Shown here: in pieces, positions 32,259 to 41,338 of the stretch
How positions within the stretch are numbered: the first letter of the stretch is position 1
How the letters are laid out: every line of letters begins with the position of its first letter
Virus record (IMG/VR): IMGVR_UViG_3300017971_000218
Location: 1 to 64,000 of that record
Origin: a virus
DNA: 64,000 bases
Direction: 5' to 3' (one strand)
The notes under the pieces: generated by a model
What the model was told of the DNA's origin: nothing
What the model saw: only the letters and a program-made list of their open reading frames with translations
The model's database searches: none
Position numbers and translations under genes: made by a program

Positions 32259-32836
32259 TTATACATCCAAACCAGGGCGTTGGGACTATTCTCAACATCG
32301 CAGGTAGAAATCTCTAGCCCAAGGTTCAAAGATGCGAAGACCTCTGGCGTAGGAACCACGATGCGGTGACGCTGCCACGGGTTATGGTTACCAGCATCCT
32401 CGCCGTAGTAATTACCCCACGGTGTCCACGCTAAGAATAGCATATCGAGCCGGTCCAGGAGTTTCGGCATCAGGGTCTCGTGCTCTTCAATCCCAACATG
32501 CTCGGGTCCATGGCTCCAAATACACGTGTCGAATCCGCGCTCCCATAGCGCGTCATTGTCTACCGCCTCCTGGATGGACGATCCAACAACCTCGATGCGC
32601 GGGTCGTTACGATACCACGCTCGTGCAATATGCGCATTGGACCTGTGTGCTTCGATAATCATAATGCGCTCGAAGCCGAGGTCGTCCTGGAACAAGTCTA
32701 CCCACTGACGAGACGGGGTGTCATCATCCCACCCGATCGTTACAAGACTCTTCCCCATCTTCCCGGCATGGGTCCGCAGGAAGTTCATCAGAGGAGCATG
32801 GAATTGCTCTTGAAGTAAGTGATGAATGTGTTTCAT
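32231..32836 (-). CDS. SAM methyltransferase-like protein
   Basis: A 201-residue protein from ATG 32836 in an ATGA overlap. SLVTIGWDDDTPSRQWV looks like a modified motif I, RIMIIEAHRSN a motif II with Glu, and FDTCIWSHGPEHVGIEEHE fits the post-I region of class I methyltransferases. The glycine-rich loop is degenerate, so activity is uncertain. It lies in the glycosyltransferase run, where a sugar methyltransferase would fit. Confidence 0.5.
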   Translation of the reverse strand: MKHIHHLLQEQFHAPLMNFLRTHAGKMGKSLVTIGWDDDTPSRQWVDLFQDDLGFERIMIIEAHRSNAHIARAWYRNDPRIEVVGSSIQEAVDNDALWERGFDTCIWSHGPEHVGIEEHETLMPKLLDRLDMLFLAWTPWGNYYGEDAGNHNPWQRHRIVVPTPEVFASLNLGLEISTCDVENSPNALVWMYKWLVNQEEI

Positions 32837-33657
32837 GATCCGTCCGCACACCTATAGTCATCGATCTGCCATTGCTGATCTAGTCCCAGCGCCGGATACT
32901 TACGGCGCAGATAGTCGAAGTTGATTTCCTGTGGTCTCGAACCCAACTCGGGGCAATAGTGCGACGGCATCCTGTCGTCTGCGATTGGCATAAGGCTCAT
33001 TTCCGCTGTGGAGATGAGACGCTCTAATGCCCAGCCGCGTTGACCACAGTGCCAATATTGTACATACTTCTGCTCGATTGCCTCGGGTGACGCAAAGCCG
33101 AGATGAATGATCTCGACATCCGACTGGTCCAGCATGTTCGACACGTCCGGCGTCTGCTTCTGGTGTAGCCCCGGACGCAGGTTATACTTCAGACCGGGCT
33201 CGATCTTGTAGATACACATCTGTCCGAACTCGTTAAACTGCTGGTCTGTTCTATACCAGCGCGGGTGTAAGTAGCTGTTCAGCCAATGGGTTCCCCAACC
33301 CGTGACGCCCTCAGCCTCGCCGCGCTCGATCAACTCCATGATCTTACCCTCGTCGGTTCCTGCGCGGTCAAAGATCGTGTCGCCATCCTGCCAGACAATC
33401 CAGTCGCCCTTGAGAACGTCGCGGGCATAGTCGAGAAGCTGCTGCTTGATAAACAACTCCCGGCAGAACTCGCCGCCGTGCCCTTGGATTACGTGACTGG
33501 TGTATTCCTTATAGACCTCTTGGGACCCGTCGTCGCTGCCATCATCATAGATGACGAAGTTATCGTCGCCCAGGATGAGGCGCATATTCTCCAGCACGCG
33601 ACGCAGGTTGCCGTTCTGGAGTTCGTTCTTCAGTTGAAGATAGCCTACTGCTCTCAT
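32833..33657 (-). CDS. Family 2 glycosyltransferase, paralogue C of three
   Basis: A 274-residue GT-A protein with FVIYDDGSDDGSQEVYKEY (nucleotide site) and IVWQDGDTIFDRAGTDEG containing the DGD metal motif. THWLNSYLHPRWYRTD, PGLHQKQTPD and IIHLGFASPEAIEQKY line up with the genes at 34253-35017 and 36748-37509. These are clear paralogues, more diverged here, with a longer C-terminal tail. Each probably adds a different sugar to one chain. ATGA overlap upstream. Confidence 0.8.
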   Translation of the reverse strand: MRAVGYLQLKNELQNGNLRRVLENMRLILGDDNFVIYDDGSDDGSQEVYKEYTSHVIQGHGGEFCRELFIKQQLLDYARDVLKGDWIVWQDGDTIFDRAGTDEGKIMELIERGEAEGVTGWGTHWLNSYLHPRWYRTDQQFNEFGQMCIYKIEPGLKYNLRPGLHQKQTPDVSNMLDQSDVEIIHLGFASPEAIEQKYVQYWHCGQRGWALERLISTAEMSLMPIADDRMPSHYCPELGSRPQEINFDYLRRKYPALGLDQQWQIDDYRCADGS

Positions 33658-34256
33658 TGGTATTTCTGCCTAAAAATCTTGGTATAAATCCACACGGCTT
33701 TGTGGTGACCAAACATCCAGAAGAGTTTACATAGGACACCCCGCCAGAAGAGAATCCGCCCCTCCTCTTTATACGAGAGACCAAGCTGGTTTGCGAGCAC
33801 GTGGCATGACCTCGCGTAATGCTCTTCAAGCCCCGTCCCACGTGGTTGCTCAACATCTTCCATGAAGTCATAGAACAACTCAGCCTGTCTAGCGCATAGA
33901 GCATAACGGCTATATCCGAACTGACGTTCTTCCAAGTTGCCCGGTTTGAAATACCAGTCGGCAAACATGCCATTGTCAGGCGTTAGAAACTTGACATCAG
34001 TCAACTCCGGATGCTCGTCTAGATATTCTTTGATTTCATCAAGAATCTTCTGTGCCCTAATAACGTTATATTCAATCCATGTAATCTCAGCATATGGCTC
34101 GAAGAAGAACCACCGGCAAGCATCCGGCACATCGTTGTGTTCGAGGATCTGCATGATCTGGTCTACATGGGGTACGTACTCTCGGCACTTCTCGAAATTA
34201 CTCTTATAGTCAATCTCGATGCCGCCAAAGGTCACGCGGTAATTCGGAAGGTTCAT
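33654..34256 (-). CDS. Unknown protein between two paralogous glycosyltransferases
   Basis: A 200-residue aromatic-rich protein (ACRWFFFEPYAEITWIEYN; FWRGVLCKLFWMFGHHKAVW) without a clear membrane helix or known motif. It overlaps both neighbours by ATGA, so it is expressed strictly together with the GT2 paralogues and may be part of the same assembly or modify the same glycan. The C-terminal hydrophobic-aromatic segment could associate with membranes. Confidence 0.5.
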   Translation of the reverse strand: MNLPNYRVTFGGIEIDYKSNFEKCREYVPHVDQIMQILEHNDVPDACRWFFFEPYAEITWIEYNVIRAQKILDEIKEYLDEHPELTDVKFLTPDNGMFADWYFKPGNLEERQFGYSRYALCARQAELFYDFMEDVEQPRGTGLEEHYARSCHVLANQLGLSYKEEGRILFWRGVLCKLFWMFGHHKAVWIYTKIFRQKYQ

Positions 34257-35017
34257 GATTCATTCCTCAAATATGACCAATCCGGGATGACCGGCGGATC
34301 ACCCTCCGGCTTCGGCTGGTAATGAGAAGGAAAGAGATAGTCCGGCATATAGGACAGCGACGGCTGGGTGGAAAGCATACGCTCCAACGCCCAGCCCGTC
34401 TGCCCCAGCGCCCGATACTGGCGGTACTTCCGCTCGATCTCCTCCTGGGATGAGAAGCCCAGGTGAATGATTTCGACCACGCGCTGGTCTTCCACCTGAG
34501 CCACCCCATTCGGAAACCGCTGACGATGAAGTCCCGGCGTCAAATCATACGCCAATTCTGGCGTCAAACGAAATAAACCGACGGTAAGCAAGTCGTCGAA
34601 TCGATCGTCTACACGATACCAGCGCGGGCTGAGATACGTGTTAATCCAATGAATCGCATAGCCATCGCACCCATCTAATTTGTCTGCCTTCTCCATTAGG
34701 TCCCGGATTGCGCCCTCGTCTGTGGCGGCTCTATTGAACACGGCATCGCCGTCGATCCAAACCGCCCAATCTCCATTGAGTACGTCACGGCAGTAATCGA
34801 GTAACTGCTGGCTAATCTCCGCCTCGCGCTGGAACATACCGCCGGGACCCTGAATCACGTGGGGCGTGTACTTACGATAGATCTCTTGAGACCCGTCGTC
34901 GGAACCGTCGTCGTAGATAACAAAGTCGTCGCACACCAAGCTGAGGTTTTCAAGACAACGACGTAGGTGTCCTGAGCGACGCTCGTTCTTTAGCTGAACG
35001 TAGCCAACTAGTTTCAT
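34253..35017 (-). CDS. Family 2 glycosyltransferase, paralogue B of three
   Basis: A 254-residue enzyme: MKLVGYVQLKNERRSGHLRR, FVIYDDGSDDGSQEIY, and AVWIDGDAVFNRAATDEGA with the DGD metal-binding motif, then INTYLSPRWYRVDD and LTPGLHRQRFP. It is closer to the 36748-37509 protein than to the 32833-33657 protein. It has no membrane segment. The series A, B, C alternates with unrelated genes, suggesting duplication followed by insertion. Confidence 0.82.
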   Translation of the reverse strand: MKLVGYVQLKNERRSGHLRRCLENLSLVCDDFVIYDDGSDDGSQEIYRKYTPHVIQGPGGMFQREAEISQQLLDYCRDVLNGDWAVWIDGDAVFNRAATDEGAIRDLMEKADKLDGCDGYAIHWINTYLSPRWYRVDDRFDDLLTVGLFRLTPELAYDLTPGLHRQRFPNGVAQVEDQRVVEIIHLGFSSQEEIERKYRQYRALGQTGWALERMLSTQPSLSYMPDYLFPSHYQPKPEGDPPVIPDWSYLRNES

Positions 35018-35021
35018 GTTC

Positions 35022-35894
35022 TTATCCTAAGATACACTTGAGCGAAAGGTCCTTATTCCTTTGGGCTCTTCGCTGAAATTCATCAGGCTCGATATCCCGC
35101 AGCCCGTTGAGCACGTTGATATTCCTCTTGTGAAATGGACCGCCACGAAAGCGACCACTACTCTTGTGCCATAGATGATACGCTTGCATATCATCTACAA
35201 CCTGAAGCTCTCCGCCAGCCTGCGCTAAGCGCAGCATCATGAAGTCATCTTCTGCCGCCCAACCGCTCATGAAGTCGATATCGATCAACCCACTCTCTAG
35301 GAATAGGTCTTTCGCACAACCCCACACGTAGGGATAGAAGGGACTCCCCAGGTCTGACGCCACGAGGGCGGTGCCCACTTCCGCGTCTTGCGCGAGATGA
35401 TACGACACGCCGGGCTGGTTCACGTGATATGCACGATGATCTAATAAGGGCGCATTATACTGAACGTCAACTACCATCTCCGGCGACAACTTCGCCTGTC
35501 CACTGAACGTGTTAGCAAACGGCACCCGCTTGCCAAGGTCTTCGTTGCGCAGCATGAACGCAATGTTGTCTTTCAGGAAGAGTGTTTCTGGTTGGAACTT
35601 CAGTACGCGATTACCACCCGCCAACAGAAATGCCAGATTGGTTGTGATCGTCGCGCTGCCCGACACGATGTCCACCCCGGCTCTCTTCACGTCGATCTGG
35701 ACGAGCCGGATAGTATTAAAGTAGTCGCGGACTTGCAGTAAAAGATCCTCTAGCCCGTCGGTGCTCTCTTCATCGATTACGAGTAGTTCAACCTCACTAG
35801 CCTTGAGCGCCTCGCTAGAATGATGAAGAACACTACTCAGCGTCAAGCCTAGCTGTTCTGCCCGATTCTTGATACCAACCGCAATGGTCAACAT
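35022..35894 (-). CDS. Family 2-like glycosyltransferase
   Basis: A 290-residue protein, MLTIAVGIKNRAEQLGLTL at the start, ELLVIDEESTDGLEDLL for the nucleotide site, and FMSGWAAEDDFMMLRLAQAG (W-AEDD) as the catalytic acceptor motif of the chondroitin synthase/galactosyltransferase-like GT2 and GT7 group. HLWHKSSG follows with a metal-ligand His. ATG 35894 overlaps the upstream stop. Soluble. Confidence 0.75.
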   Translation of the reverse strand: MLTIAVGIKNRAEQLGLTLSSVLHHSSEALKASEVELLVIDEESTDGLEDLLLQVRDYFNTIRLVQIDVKRAGVDIVSGSATITTNLAFLLAGGNRVLKFQPETLFLKDNIAFMLRNEDLGKRVPFANTFSGQAKLSPEMVVDVQYNAPLLDHRAYHVNQPGVSYHLAQDAEVGTALVASDLGSPFYPYVWGCAKDLFLESGLIDIDFMSGWAAEDDFMMLRLAQAGGELQVVDDMQAYHLWHKSSGRFRGGPFHKRNINVLNGLRDIEPDEFQRRAQRNKDLSLKCILG

Positions 35895-36748
35895 CACACC
35901 AACCCTATCTCACGGATCACCCAAAAGACGAAGCCATCAAACTCATGCGCGTTATCCGGCGTCAACTTACTATTGTATTCCTGGAAGAGTGGATGCCCAC
36001 CGAATAGATGTACGCAGTATTGAGGGATCTCTCGATCCTCCCCCTCAAAGATTGAGGGGATCACGTCACAATTATACGGATACAGCGTCTCGCTGGGCAC
36101 GATGCAAGAGTTGGGGAACCTGTCAACCAACACTTGGTCATATCGCGCAGAGAGTAGCCGAAACGAATTGTGCGGATCGCACCCTGGGTCCAACAACAAG
36201 TATAGCGCGTCTGTCCCACAAGACTGGTAGTGCTCCGGCTTAAAGCCGCCATGACTACTGGCAAGCAACTCCTTGAAGAACTCGCTGCCGGGGCTCGCTG
36301 CAAGGAATCCAATCTGGAAACCCTGTGCCACGCTGTATGTAATGACCGCGTCCTTGTCTTTCACAACGTCATATAGGTCATCGATCGGACCCGTGAACAG
36401 CGTGTCTGTATCTACATAGATGCCGCCGTTCTTGTGTAGCTCTTGGAAGCGGAAGATGTCGCTGGAATGGACGGGAGCCTTGTCATCGAGGAGGCGGCTC
36501 AATTCACCCTCCACAGGGATCACGTTGATACGCAGATCCTTCAGGAATGGAAGGTAGTCCTTCCCCTCGTAAACATGAAAGTCCTGCTTGCCGTCGCCGA
36601 GCCAAGTCTTCTCGGCATCTTTCGGACGCTGGAGGAATAGATCGATCTGCCAGTCTGGATGGAAGTGACGTATTGACTTCAGACACAGGAACCGTAGATA
36701 CGATAGCTTGTCCGCCGACCAAAAAAGAAAAAACCTGCGCGGGATCAT
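35894..36748 (-). CDS. GT32-type glycosyltransferase (Gly_transf_sug, DXD)
   Basis: A 284-residue protein with IPRRFFLFWSADKLSYL at the start and VHSSDIFRFQELHKNGGIYVDTDTLF (in parts: SSDIFRFQELHKNGGIY and VDTDTLF) as the OCH1/TcdA-like DXD region. GFQIGFLAASPGSEFFKEL and the late HLFGGHPLF fit the family. Members transfer hexoses in capsule and glycan synthesis. It is joined to its neighbours by TAATG-type overlaps. Confidence 0.8.
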   Translation of the reverse strand: MIPRRFFLFWSADKLSYLRFLCLKSIRHFHPDWQIDLFLQRPKDAEKTWLGDGKQDFHVYEGKDYLPFLKDLRINVIPVEGELSRLLDDKAPVHSSDIFRFQELHKNGGIYVDTDTLFTGPIDDLYDVVKDKDAVITYSVAQGFQIGFLAASPGSEFFKELLASSHGGFKPEHYQSCGTDALYLLLDPGCDPHNSFRLLSARYDQVLVDRFPNSCIVPSETLYPYNCDVIPSIFEGEDREIPQYCVHLFGGHPLFQEYNSKLTPDNAHEFDGFVFWVIREIGLV

Positions 36749-37509
36749 TACTCTTCCCTTAAATAATCGAAGTTGTGACTCGGCTTCTCGTCACAGGGGT
36801 CGGGTTGCCAGTGCGCCGGGAAAGTATCCTCCGGCAACTTCTGTAGTTCCATTCCCTCTGTGTCGATTAGTCGGTCGAGAGCCCAGCCGCTCTGGTGTGG
36901 TTTATACTGTCTATACTTGCCTTCAATCCACTCGGGAGATGCGAATCCCATGTGGATAATCTGAGTCTCGTTCTGGTCCCTCCAGTCACCTATGTTCGCC
37001 GGGTGCCTCGCCCGGTGCAGCCCTGGCGTCAGGTCAAACTGTAGCTCCGGTGTCAACCGGAACAGCGCCATGATCCATAGGTCGTTGAAGCTGTTGTCCA
37101 TACGCTGCCACCACGGGCTCAGATACGTGTTGACGTAGTGAAACCTCCATGCGTGCATGGGGTATTGAGGACCGTCCGCGATCTCTATGAGTTTACGAAT
37201 AGCACCCTCGTCTGTAGCAGCGCGATCAAAGATAGCATCGCAGTCCTGCCAGATGCACCAGTCGCCCTGGAGGACGTCGCGGCAATAGTCCAAACATGCC
37301 TGACTAATCTTGGCTTCTTGCTTCCACTCGTTCCCCGGACCCTGGATTACGTGAGGCGTGTACTCGCGGTAGACCTCTTGGGACCCGTCGGTGCTGCCGT
37401 CGTCATAGATGACGAACTCGTCCACGACACGGCTGAAGTTCTCAAGAAAGCGACGCAAGTGTCCCCTGCTGAGTTCGTTCTTAGCCTGCGCGTATCCAAC
37501 CAGCTTCAT
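36748..37509 (-). CDS. Family 2 glycosyltransferase, paralogue A of three
   Basis: A 253-residue enzyme nearly collinear with the 34253-35017 protein: MKLVGYAQAKNELSRGHLRR, FVIYDDGSTDGSQEVY, CIWQDCDAIFDRAATDEGA, YVNTYLSPWWQRMD, LTPGLHRARHP, IIHMGFASPEWIEGKY. The metal motif is DCD instead of DGD, which keeps both aspartates. The change may alter donor choice but should allow activity. Overlaps with both neighbours as TAATG. Confidence 0.82.
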   Translation of the reverse strand: MKLVGYAQAKNELSRGHLRRFLENFSRVVDEFVIYDDGSTDGSQEVYREYTPHVIQGPGNEWKQEAKISQACLDYCRDVLQGDWCIWQDCDAIFDRAATDEGAIRKLIEIADGPQYPMHAWRFHYVNTYLSPWWQRMDNSFNDLWIMALFRLTPELQFDLTPGLHRARHPANIGDWRDQNETQIIHMGFASPEWIEGKYRQYKPHQSGWALDRLIDTEGMELQKLPEDTFPAHWQPDPCDEKPSHNFDYLREE

Positions 37510-38294
37510 TAGTATCCCTCGTGATCAAATCGATGCATGAACGGGTCTACACCCGGCGGATATACGTCTTCCGGACGACTATCTTCACAGAAGTAGAGTT
37601 TACGTGCCAATCGCTGACAGTATGCCAGCGCCCTTCGCTCCTCTACCGGGTCTGATCCGGTAAGCTGTCCTAGACTAAGCCGATACTCCATCAGCATCTC
37701 ATTCACAGCCTTGAACTGACCGAACTGACCAATGAGCACGGCGTTGGCGTAGTCTTCACAGATGCGACGCCAGTATGGTCCCGCCTTGTTCTTCGCCCAC
37801 ATACGAAACATGAACGCGGGTCCCACCTTATACTCGTCTACTAAGTGTTCCCTACCCAGGTCTTCGTGAACCATTGGTCCATGAATCATCGCATCATGCT
37901 GGTTTACGTAGATGAAGTCACCATATACCATGACGATATCGTCAGACTCGCGGTCTAGCGCATCTACCAATGTAGACACAAAGCGGGGCTTATATAGGTT
38001 GTCGGCGCTGACCATCGTGCCGTAGTCATAGCCGCCCTCGCGGTTGATCGCGTCGAACGCAGTATTAAGAGCGCCGCCGGTTCCCATGTTTTCCTGCTCG
38101 AAGATCTGAATCTTCTCTGGATACACTTGCTCCCACGCCTGTATAATCTTAAGTAGCTCGGGTCGCGCACCATCGCTTACGGCGAAGATCTTGTAGTTAT
38201 CGTAATCCTGGCGCAGCAGCGTGTTCATCGCGGCGTCGGCAAAATCCACGCTCGCATAGAACGGCAGCGCCAAAGCAACTCTTCTACTCGCCAT
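37509..38294 (-). CDS. Family 2 glycosyltransferase, pair member 1
   Basis: A 261-residue GT2 from ATG 38294. RVALALPFYASVDFADAAMN, FAVSDGARPELLKII, NMGTGGALNTAFDA and YGTMVSADNLYKPRFV place the donor site, with SADN as the DxD equivalent, followed by PAFMFRMWAKNKAGPYWRR. It is clearly paralogous to the 38690-39499 protein, and the two are separated by a HAD gene. Confidence 0.78.
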   Translation of the reverse strand: MASRRVALALPFYASVDFADAAMNTLLRQDYDNYKIFAVSDGARPELLKIIQAWEQVYPEKIQIFEQENMGTGGALNTAFDAINREGGYDYGTMVSADNLYKPRFVSTLVDALDRESDDIVMVYGDFIYVNQHDAMIHGPMVHEDLGREHLVDEYKVGPAFMFRMWAKNKAGPYWRRICEDYANAVLIGQFGQFKAVNEMLMEYRLSLGQLTGSDPVEERRALAYCQRLARKLYFCEDSRPEDVYPPGVDPFMHRFDHEGY

Positions 38295-38697
38295 CAGTCT
38301 CTTCCGGGAACCATGCAAAACCCAGGCGGCGTAGGGCTTGATCATACACGCCGGAGCCTAGCTCACGCATACACTCGATACTGCGGTCATCAATAAACGC
38401 CACAGCATCGGGCTTACCAGTGCCGCCAGTAAAGATGGAATCATACTCCAGCCCGTGCTTCTTCATCCACTCGCGGATACACTCAGCGGCGAACTCCGGG
38501 CTCTGCCCGTGGAGATCCGTGAAGAACTGGTTAGTTCGGCACGTGTAGATCATCACCGTATACCGCGTGCGCAGGGTCATAAGCATCTCTCTCGCGCCCG
38601 GGTATGGATCATTGAACGTGCGAAGCCCATCACTCCAGTCATTCGGCTGCGGAGCTAGGGTGCCGTCGAGGTCTACGCACACGAGAGGCTTAGACAT
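38284..38697 (-). CDS. Small HAD-type hydrolase
   Basis: A 137-residue HAD protein from ATG 38697 with AGGGG seven bases upstream. KPLVCVDLDGTLAPQPNDW is an intact motif I with both aspartates, YTVMIYTCRT motif II, and KPDAVAFIDDRSIECM motifs III and IV. The small size and absence of a cap match minimal phosphatases acting on larger phosphorylated substrates. Position between paralogous glycosyltransferases suggests a sugar-phosphate substrate. Confidence 0.75.
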   Translation of the reverse strand: MSKPLVCVDLDGTLAPQPNDWSDGLRTFNDPYPGAREMLMTLRTRYTVMIYTCRTNQFFTDLHGQSPEFAAECIREWMKKHGLEYDSIFTGGTGKPDAVAFIDDRSIECMRELGSGVYDQALRRLGFAWFPEETDGE

Positions 38698-39499
38698 CAT
38701 CCAACCCCTTCTTCTCAGCCGCCTCGTGGTCATAGCGGTGGATGTAGGGATCTACGTCGTCAGGATAGATATCGTCCAGTGTAATATCCTGCTCGCCCGA
38801 CAGGGTGAGACGCGCCAGACGACGCGAGTGCTCCGCTGCCCTCTCCTCTTCTTCCTTATTAGAGCCGGTTAGCTGCTTGCCGGGGTTGTAGCGGAAGCCC
38901 ATGAGAACAAGGCGCACTAGCTCAAAGTCCCCATACCGCGCCAGCCGGACTGCCATATCGTAGTCTTCACAGATACGACGCCAGTAGTCGCCAGCCGCAC
39001 GCTTAGCGTCCATACGGAACATGAATGCCGGACCCTGATCATAACCATTTACCAAGTCCGACGTGGGCTTGAAGTCGTGGATGACCGTCTCGATCACGCG
39101 ATTGTTGACGTCGATATACTGGAAGTCCGCATACACCATCGCAACCTTTTTGGGCGAATGGTCGAGAGCCTTCACGAGACACGACAGGAAGTTCGGGTAG
39201 TAGATATTATCACCCGATACCATCGTGCCATAATCGAAGCCACCCTTCTCAAACGCGGCGTCGAACCCCGTGTTGAGAGCACCACCCGTGCCCTTGTTCT
39301 CTTGGCATAGGACGGTAATCTTCTCTGGATGGCGAGACTCCCACTCTTTCATGATGGGTAGGAGATTGCCCTCCGCGCCATCACTCACGGCGAAGATATG
39401 AAAGTTGTCGTACTCCTGGCTAATCAGGCTACGCATCATCATATGAATCCACCGCTCGCTGCGGTAGAACGGAAGGACTACTGCTACGCGTCCACCCAT
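38690..39499 (-). CDS. Family 2 glycosyltransferase, pair member 2
   Basis: A 269-residue GT2: VAVVLPFYRSERWIHMMMRS, FAVSDGAEGNLLPIM, NKGTGGALNTGFDA and YGTMVSGDNIYYPNFL with SGDN as metal site, then PAFMFRMDAKRAAGDYWRR. Closely collinear with the 37509-38294 protein, with insertions near the C-terminus. It overlaps the downstream HAD gene and is coupled to the upstream kinase by TAATG. Confidence 0.8.
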   Translation of the reverse strand: MGGRVAVVLPFYRSERWIHMMMRSLISQEYDNFHIFAVSDGAEGNLLPIMKEWESRHPEKITVLCQENKGTGGALNTGFDAAFEKGGFDYGTMVSGDNIYYPNFLSCLVKALDHSPKKVAMVYADFQYIDVNNRVIETVIHDFKPTSDLVNGYDQGPAFMFRMDAKRAAGDYWRRICEDYDMAVRLARYGDFELVRLVLMGFRYNPGKQLTGSNKEEEERAAEHSRRLARLTLSGEQDITLDDIYPDDVDPYIHRYDHEAAEKKGLDDV

Positions 39500-40044
39500 T
39501 ATAGTACTCCCTTATCGGTCAGGTCCGAGATCACATCCTTGATCAGACCAATTGACTCGTCGTCGTCATTAGAGACCTTAATCAATAGATCAAAACCATC
39601 TTCTACCTGTCGTGGAGGATTAGACTCCAACAACTCGTAATATTCAACTACCTTATCGTCCGGCTGCGACTCCTTGCGGCGCTTGTTCCGGCGCAGGCAC
39701 GTGTTCAGATCCGCGTCAACAAAGAAGCCTACGACGCGGAAGTCGTCTACCGGCTTTCCGTGCGACCACGCCTTCACAACCCGACACGCCTCTTGACGTA
39801 CGCGCTGCACCCGCGAACTCGTGTCTAAGACGTAAGAGATCCCTGTCTTCACACACTTGTATTGCTGTGCTACCGCATGAGCCCAATTCTCGCACGCACG
39901 CTCCCACGAATAGGGCTCGCCCCTCTCCCAATAATCATCCGGGTTGATATAGTGCAAACCGAATTGTTGCGCCAGCAGCTTGGCGACGGTGGTCTTGCCC
40001 GATCCCATTGCGCCGATCATGATGATCGCCGTGTGTTTTCTCAT
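39499..40044 (-). CDS. P-loop kinase (AAA_33/zeta-toxin-like)
   Basis: A 181-residue protein with GAMGSGKTTVAKLL (11-24) as Walker A, SYVLDTSSR as the Walker B-like strand, and CLRRNKRRKESQ as an arginine-rich lid. This is the pattern of small-molecule and polynucleotide kinases related to zeta toxins and shikimate kinases. Substrate unknown; in this context a sugar or nucleotide kinase is plausible. ATGA overlap with the next small gene. Confidence 0.7.
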   Translation of the reverse strand: MRKHTAIIMIGAMGSGKTTVAKLLAQQFGLHYINPDDYWERGEPYSWERACENWAHAVAQQYKCVKTGISYVLDTSSRVQRVRQEACRVVKAWSHGKPVDDFRVVGFFVDADLNTCLRRNKRRKESQPDDKVVEYYELLESNPPRQVEDGFDLLIKVSNDDDESIGLIKDVISDLTDKGVL

Positions 40045-40268
40045 AGTTCCCCCACTAGGTCGGAAGACTCGTCTGTCCCGTGTAGTCGTAGTTCCTTATC
40101 ACAGCACGCCGAGGCATACTCAGGGTTATCTATGATGTATAGAAAGAACCCGCAATGGTTGGACCATAGAATCTCAACCACCTTCGCCGGTCCTACCCAC
40201 TGCTGAATCGAGGGGTCAATGTAGTCTACCTCGTCGCCTATTTGAAACGCCTGTTCCACCTGTGGCAT
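40041..40268 (-). CDS. Small SH3-like protein
   Basis: A 75-residue protein: FQIGDEVDYIDPSIQQWVGPAKVVEI gives a five-strand SH3-like barrel as in many phage and plasmid small proteins. No catalytic residues. It is translationally coupled to both neighbours (ATGA and TAATG). Function unknown. Confidence 0.45.
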   Translation of the reverse strand: MPQVEQAFQIGDEVDYIDPSIQQWVGPAKVVEILWSNHCGFFLYIIDNPEYASACCDKELRLHGTDESSDLVGEL

Positions 40269-41077
40269 TATGACTCGCCTTTACATCTGTGTAGGGTGAA
40301 AGAGTTGGATAGTAATAGAGATGGAATCCCCTGCTGCTCGCCGCGATCGAAATACTCTACGTCGCCAGTCAAGCCGCCGGGACCCACGTGATTCCAAAGA
40401 GCACCCAGGCGCTCGTAGGTATCGCGGCGCTGAATCCAGCTAGCGCCGACCGTGTGGAACATCCAGCCCCGAGTTGCGTGCCTGAACGGCAGGGCATACT
40501 CGTCGTTAGTGAGTAGTCGGTCGGCAGAGATCGCCTGACAGAACGTATCGAACTTACCCCAATCGGGCTTATACATATCGTCCCACCAACCGATGGGCAT
40601 GATGTGACGCGAGCATGGCGCTCCATACGCCGCCTTAGATCCGTCCCACGACTCCATCGTATACAGGTGGTAGAATGCCGTCTGCTCGAAGTTGCCTTCG
40701 TCGTCAAGATTCTCATAAGGAAGAATCAACTTCATGGCGTCGCCGATAAAGCCACGACTGAAGATCTGGTCCGAGCCCGACCTGAATACATACGTCGCCT
40801 GGGACATTTCGTATCCCAGGTTGAAGCAGTTGTAGAGGTTGAACACGAAGTGATGATGCGGATGCCCCTTGAACTCATGTTCCGCCGCCCTATAGATCAC
40901 GTAGCGGATGCCGTGGTCTTCAGCATACTGGATGATGTCCGGCTCCGGGTCCCATAGAACGAGGTTGATTTCCATATTGTCGTAGCCCGCCCGATCCCGG
41001 ACACACCTTACCCATTGATCGAGCAACTTTACGTTGCGTCCAATAACCGTGTAACAGGATACGAGCGGGTTGTTCAT
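40268..41077 (-). CDS. Glycosyltransferase-like protein
   Basis: A 269-residue protein. VSCYTVIGRNVKLLDQWVRC and INLVLWDPEPDIIQYAEDHG form the first half of a GT-A fold, YVFRSGSDQIFSRGF has the DxD-like SGSD, and FRHATRGWMFHTVGASWIQRRDTY a possible acceptor region. Divergent from the other GT2 proteins of the window but within their operon. Confidence 0.55.
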   Translation of the reverse strand: MNNPLVSCYTVIGRNVKLLDQWVRCVRDRAGYDNMEINLVLWDPEPDIIQYAEDHGIRYVIYRAAEHEFKGHPHHHFVFNLYNCFNLGYEMSQATYVFRSGSDQIFSRGFIGDAMKLILPYENLDDEGNFEQTAFYHLYTMESWDGSKAAYGAPCSRHIMPIGWWDDMYKPDWGKFDTFCQAISADRLLTNDEYALPFRHATRGWMFHTVGASWIQRRDTYERLGALWNHVGPGGLTGDVEYFDRGEQQGIPSLLLSNSFTLHRCKGES

Positions 41078-41079
41078 GA

Positions 41080-41337
41080 CTAATTCCCTGATGGCGGAGA
41101 AGCAGATGTGGTGATGTGAGTAATCTTACCATTGGCATCGACGTCAAACGTGAAGTTTACCGTCTTGCCGTCATCCCACTTACCACGGATATACTTACCC
41201 TGCTCTACGATCTTCTCGTCCTTTGATTCACCGATTTGATCGTTGCCGTCTGCATCGGTGTAATAAATCTTTACGGTCCACCCCGTTAGGGTTGAACCAG
41301 TAACCGTTAGGCTACTAACGTCACTTTGGGTTGGCAT
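41080..41337 (-). CDS. Small beta-rich unknown protein
   Basis: An 85-residue protein composed of short beta strands (LTGWTVKIYYTDADGND; NFTFDVDANGKITHIT) without cysteines or membrane segments. It resembles a small immunoglobulin-like or virion-associated domain only in character. It sits between two glycosyltransferases and may be an acceptor protein or accessory factor, which is speculation. Confidence 0.45.
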   Translation of the reverse strand: MPTQSDVSSLTVTGSTLTGWTVKIYYTDADGNDQIGESKDEKIVEQGKYIRGKWDDGKTVNFTFDVDANGKITHITTSASPPSGN

Positions 41338-41338
41338 A

